From Theodoxus fluviatilis (taxonomy: Eukaryota; Mollusca; Gastropoda; Cycloneritida; Neritidae): 10,000 nt of DNA. Position numbers and translations under genes: made by a program. Position 1 is the stretch's first letter. Each line of letters opens with the position of its first letter. Under the pieces are notes generated by a model. It saw only the letters and a program-made list of their open reading frames with translations. It had not been told where the DNA came from and ran no database searches. Of the stretch, positions 7,941-10,000 are shown one piece after another. Where the stretch lies: NCBI GenBank assembly GCA_034096865.1, contig JAWQFJ010001201.1, positions 122,501 through 132,500 of the forward strand, in the 5' to 3' direction.

Positions 7941-8233
7941 ATCCTACAACTCTCTGGCATTGTGATTAACGAACGTAAGGCAAGCATATATTCTCTATAG
8001 GAGATAGCATTTCTCTTCCCGTCTTCCTCCACTTCTAGCTACCCACAGACAAATCAATCGACCAACATTTGTTTTTTTTTCCTTTCTAATCTGTTCGATT
8101 CAAATTTTCATGTACTGCTTTCTGTGCCTCTCCAACTCTTCTGGTCCAGTTTCTTATTGCGTGTCCTTTACACAGCTGCAGGTTCCACGCCTAATAGGTT
8201 CATTTTATCACCTTTGTATGAGAATTGATAACG
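7941..8233. other. Non-coding sequence, nothing recognised
   Basis: Pyrimidine-rich patches (8015-8036, 8070-8085) and mixed sequence. No long open frame, RNA gene or repeat is seen. Confidence 0.45.
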
Positions 8234-8317
8234 TGGCCTAGTCATTAGGGGTTAATGTGTGAAGCAGTTCCATACACCACCAATGACTCGCATGTAGCAT
8301 TGCTCTTGTAAAGTGCT
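8234..8317 (+). mobile_element. Possible tRNA-derived SINE relic
   Basis: TGGCCTAGTCATTAGG at 8234-8249 resembles the A box and D-loop of tRNA-derived SINEs (TGGCNNAGTGG-type). AGTTCCATACA at 8266-8276 is a partial B box, closer than usual. GCTCTTGTAAAGTGCT at 8302-8317 resembles the central core of some animal SINEs (TTGTAAAGCGCT-type). Each match is imperfect, so this is tentative. Confidence 0.25.
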
Positions 8318-8512
8318 GGAAAACTCGGGAGCATCATGGAAGCTTCCAGCTTTGACGCATGGCCTCTCGACAAGGCCGTTGCTTAATTTTTTTACGTAGT
8401 CAGGGTGGACTTTGTCACGTGGCATTGATTCCTGCTATTTTTAGTTAGCCCAATGCATCCTCGTTCTTGCGAGAAAATGCTAGAGGCACTGCAAAAAGTA
8501 TATAATCCTGCG
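8318..8512. other. Non-coding sequence upstream of the third TG/GA tract
   Basis: Mixed composition. It has a short GGCCT/AGGCC hairpin near 8362-8378 and TATATAA near 8500. No gene or repeat is recognised. Confidence 0.4.
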
Positions 8513-8815
<303 letters not shown>

Positions 8816-8854
<39 letters not shown>

Positions 8855-8866
8855 TGGAGAGAGAGA
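8816..8866. repeat. (GA)n microsatellite with GGGATG interruption
   Basis: An AG run at 8816-8850, a GGGATG interruption, then a short GA run leading into the GATT array. The arrangement makes this a GA/GATT compound repeat. Confidence 0.93.
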
Positions 8867-8873
8867 TTGATGA

Positions 8874-9016
<143 letters not shown>

Positions 9017-9301
9017 CTTTATTTACCAAGGATGAAATTTTATGCATTTCTGCCTATGTTACAAATTGTCCTTGCTCATAAAGAAATGAAACCATTGATA
9101 GATAAGAAAAAAATACACAGTAGCTAATCTATGTACAACAGTTGGTAAGGTATATGAAGAATATGATCAACAATGACAAAGATTATAGTAGATGCCTTTG
9201 ACTACTGTCAGCTCAGTGAGTCTTCAAGTTCAAGCAAATACGTGTCATATGTACAGGCAACAACAGTGAGATCATCTGAATAGATAATCACGTATGGATG
9301 C

Positions 9302-9303
<2 letters not shown>
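9017..9303 (-). mobile_element. Putative minus-strand retroelement 3' end with AATAAAG and (TCAA)n tail
   Basis: On the minus strand the sequence reads ATTTCATCCTTGGTAAATAA then AGAATCAATCAA and onward: a polyadenylation-type hexamer at 9023-9018 lies only a few bases before the tetranucleotide array. A terminal AATAAAG plus a simple-repeat tail is common for invertebrate LINE 3' ends. The remainder (about 9040-9303) is A-rich on the plus strand with no coding remnant, so the extent is uncertain. Confidence 0.4.
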
Positions 9304-9359
<56 letters not shown>

Positions 9360-9380
9360 GGGGGAGGAGGGGAGGGAGAG
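9304..9380 (+). repeat. 77-nt all-purine tract: (AG)n then G-rich segment
   Basis: AG dinucleotides to about 9354, followed by GAGAGGGGGGAGGAGGGGAG and GGAGAG. There is no pyrimidine on the plus strand in the whole tract. G runs of 6, 2, 4 and 3 at 9359-9376 could form a quadruplex, and the polypurine tract could form a triplex. Confidence 0.93.
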
Positions 9381-9687
9381 TATGTGAATCCCTGAGATTG
9401 AAACACGGTTGTGGTATTGCTGTGCACTGATCATATCGCTGTGAATTGACAAGCGCATGGGTAAAGGCTTTTCGAAACGACTTTGGGGATTTGGATGTTT
9501 ACTTTCCCTGCGCAAGCTAAGAGAAATCTGTTTCTCTGCACGATGTTGTAAAGGAGGCGTTTGTAACACTCTCTCAGCGAGGAGTTGAACAAATGACAAA
9601 ATCATTTTGCGCGAAATACCTGCTTGCTAGAGTCCACGTGTACTTGTTTGGAGGAATATATACGAGAATGAATTCATTCTGTTTCAG
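9381..9687 (+). other. Non-coding sequence ending in a splice acceptor
   Basis: Mixed composition without repeats. The last bases, ATTCATTCTGTTTCAG, end in AG at 9686-9687 and give a good acceptor for the exon at 9688. An 105-codon minus-strand frame (9288-9605) is carried partly by the purine tract and shows no domain. Confidence 0.45.
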
Positions 9688-9826
9688 AACACAAAATTCC
9701 CAAGCAACCAGCAAAGGAGATGTACACACCCCTGAAGAAAAAACCATTCCTGCTGGTTTTGCTTGTGGCCAACTTTCTTGAGATTGTTCTCTTCGTTATT
9801 TATCGAGGACTGGACAACCCATACAG
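9688..9826 (+). CDS. Candidate exon: N-terminus of a type II (signal-anchor) membrane protein
   Basis: The acceptor TTTCAG/AACAC (9687/9688) and the donor ATACAG/GTAAGG (9826/9827) are both close to consensus. The ATG at 9720 (G at -3) opens MYTPLKKK, then a hydrophobic span PFLLVLLVANFLEIVLFVIY (residues 9-28), then RGLDNPY before the donor, leaving phase 2. A short basic cytosolic head followed by one membrane span near the N-terminus is the layout of type II Golgi or ER enzymes such as glycosyl- and sulfotransferases, but the catalytic part lies beyond the window, so no function can be assigned. The frame is also open upstream of the ATG to the acceptor (HKIPKQPAKE), so the exon may be internal. 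It would be in phase with the donor at 7252. Reading past 9826 hits a stop at once, supporting an intron. Confidence 0.5.
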
Positions 9827-10000
9827 GTAAGGTTCGGACTTGCAGAATGCAGTATCTCTCTTTTGTGAGCATTCAGGTCAAAAGAAGGCTTGGTTCTAAA
9901 ATACGGCTTCGAATATTCCACCGACATAGGCCAAAACAAGTATAAAAAAATATTCGAAGATGTGTCTGCTTACTTGAAAGTTTTGCGATTTGGTTTTATT
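9827..10000 (+). other. Putative intron following the 9688-9826 exon
   Basis: It begins GTAAGG. AT-rich, no coding signal, and no acceptor followed by an open frame is seen before the window ends. It holds the inverted repeat listed separately. Confidence 0.4.
9907..9959. repeat. Perfect 11-bp inverted repeat with 31-nt spacer
   Basis: The left arm CTTCGAATATT (9907-9917) is the exact reverse complement of the right arm AATATTCGAAG (9949-9959). The flanking and inner bases do not extend the pairing. It could form a hairpin in RNA; I see no target-site duplication that would make it a transposon. Confidence 0.8.

Overview
The window looks like non-coding, repeat-dense DNA from an animal genome. 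The evidence is kilobase-scale simple tandem repeats, compound (TG)n(GA)n microsatellites, relics of non-LTR retrotransposons, GT-AG splice-site signatures and no compact gene packing. The style of the LINE 3' ends and the microsatellite load suggest a marine invertebrate, possibly a mollusc, but this is inference and no single gene fixes the taxon.

Layout. Bases 1-2666 are one (TGAG)n array containing two related higher-order variant blocks. It runs directly into (TG)n and (GA)n (to 2815). Bases 2816-4262 are mostly unrecognised single-copy sequence holding two short adjacent open frames (3032-3232 and 3244-3459, the second encoding a possible small membrane protein) and a degenerate ~21-bp tandem repeat. 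Bases 4389-4734 hold a clear, frameshifted relic of the C-terminal end of a LINE-type ORF2, which runs straight into a (TG)n(GA)n microsatellite. Bases 4969-6080 are AT-rich with nothing recognisable. Bases 6081-6811 contain two CA-rich arrays flanking a CpG-rich patch with a possible minus-strand first exon, and a 3-N assembly gap. Bases 6812-7251 contain a strong splice acceptor, a candidate exon and a strong donor. Bases 7252-9687 would be an intron if the exon model is right; they contain T-rich sequence, Z-DNA-prone and compound microsatellites, a possible SINE relic, two minus-strand retroelement 3' tails with AATAAA signals, a (GATT)35 array and a G-rich purine tract. At 9688-9826 lies the best protein-coding candidate: an exon with acceptor, ATG, signal-anchor segment and perfect donor. 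Bases 9827-10000 would be the next intron.

The exons at 7019-7251 and 9688-9826 are on the same strand and their splice phases are compatible, so they could be successive exons of one gene for a type II membrane protein. That link is a hypothesis. I see no operon, CRISPR array, defence system or complete gene. The most interesting signals are the nested structure of the TGAG array, the repeated association of retroelement ends with microsatellites, and the candidate exon pair.
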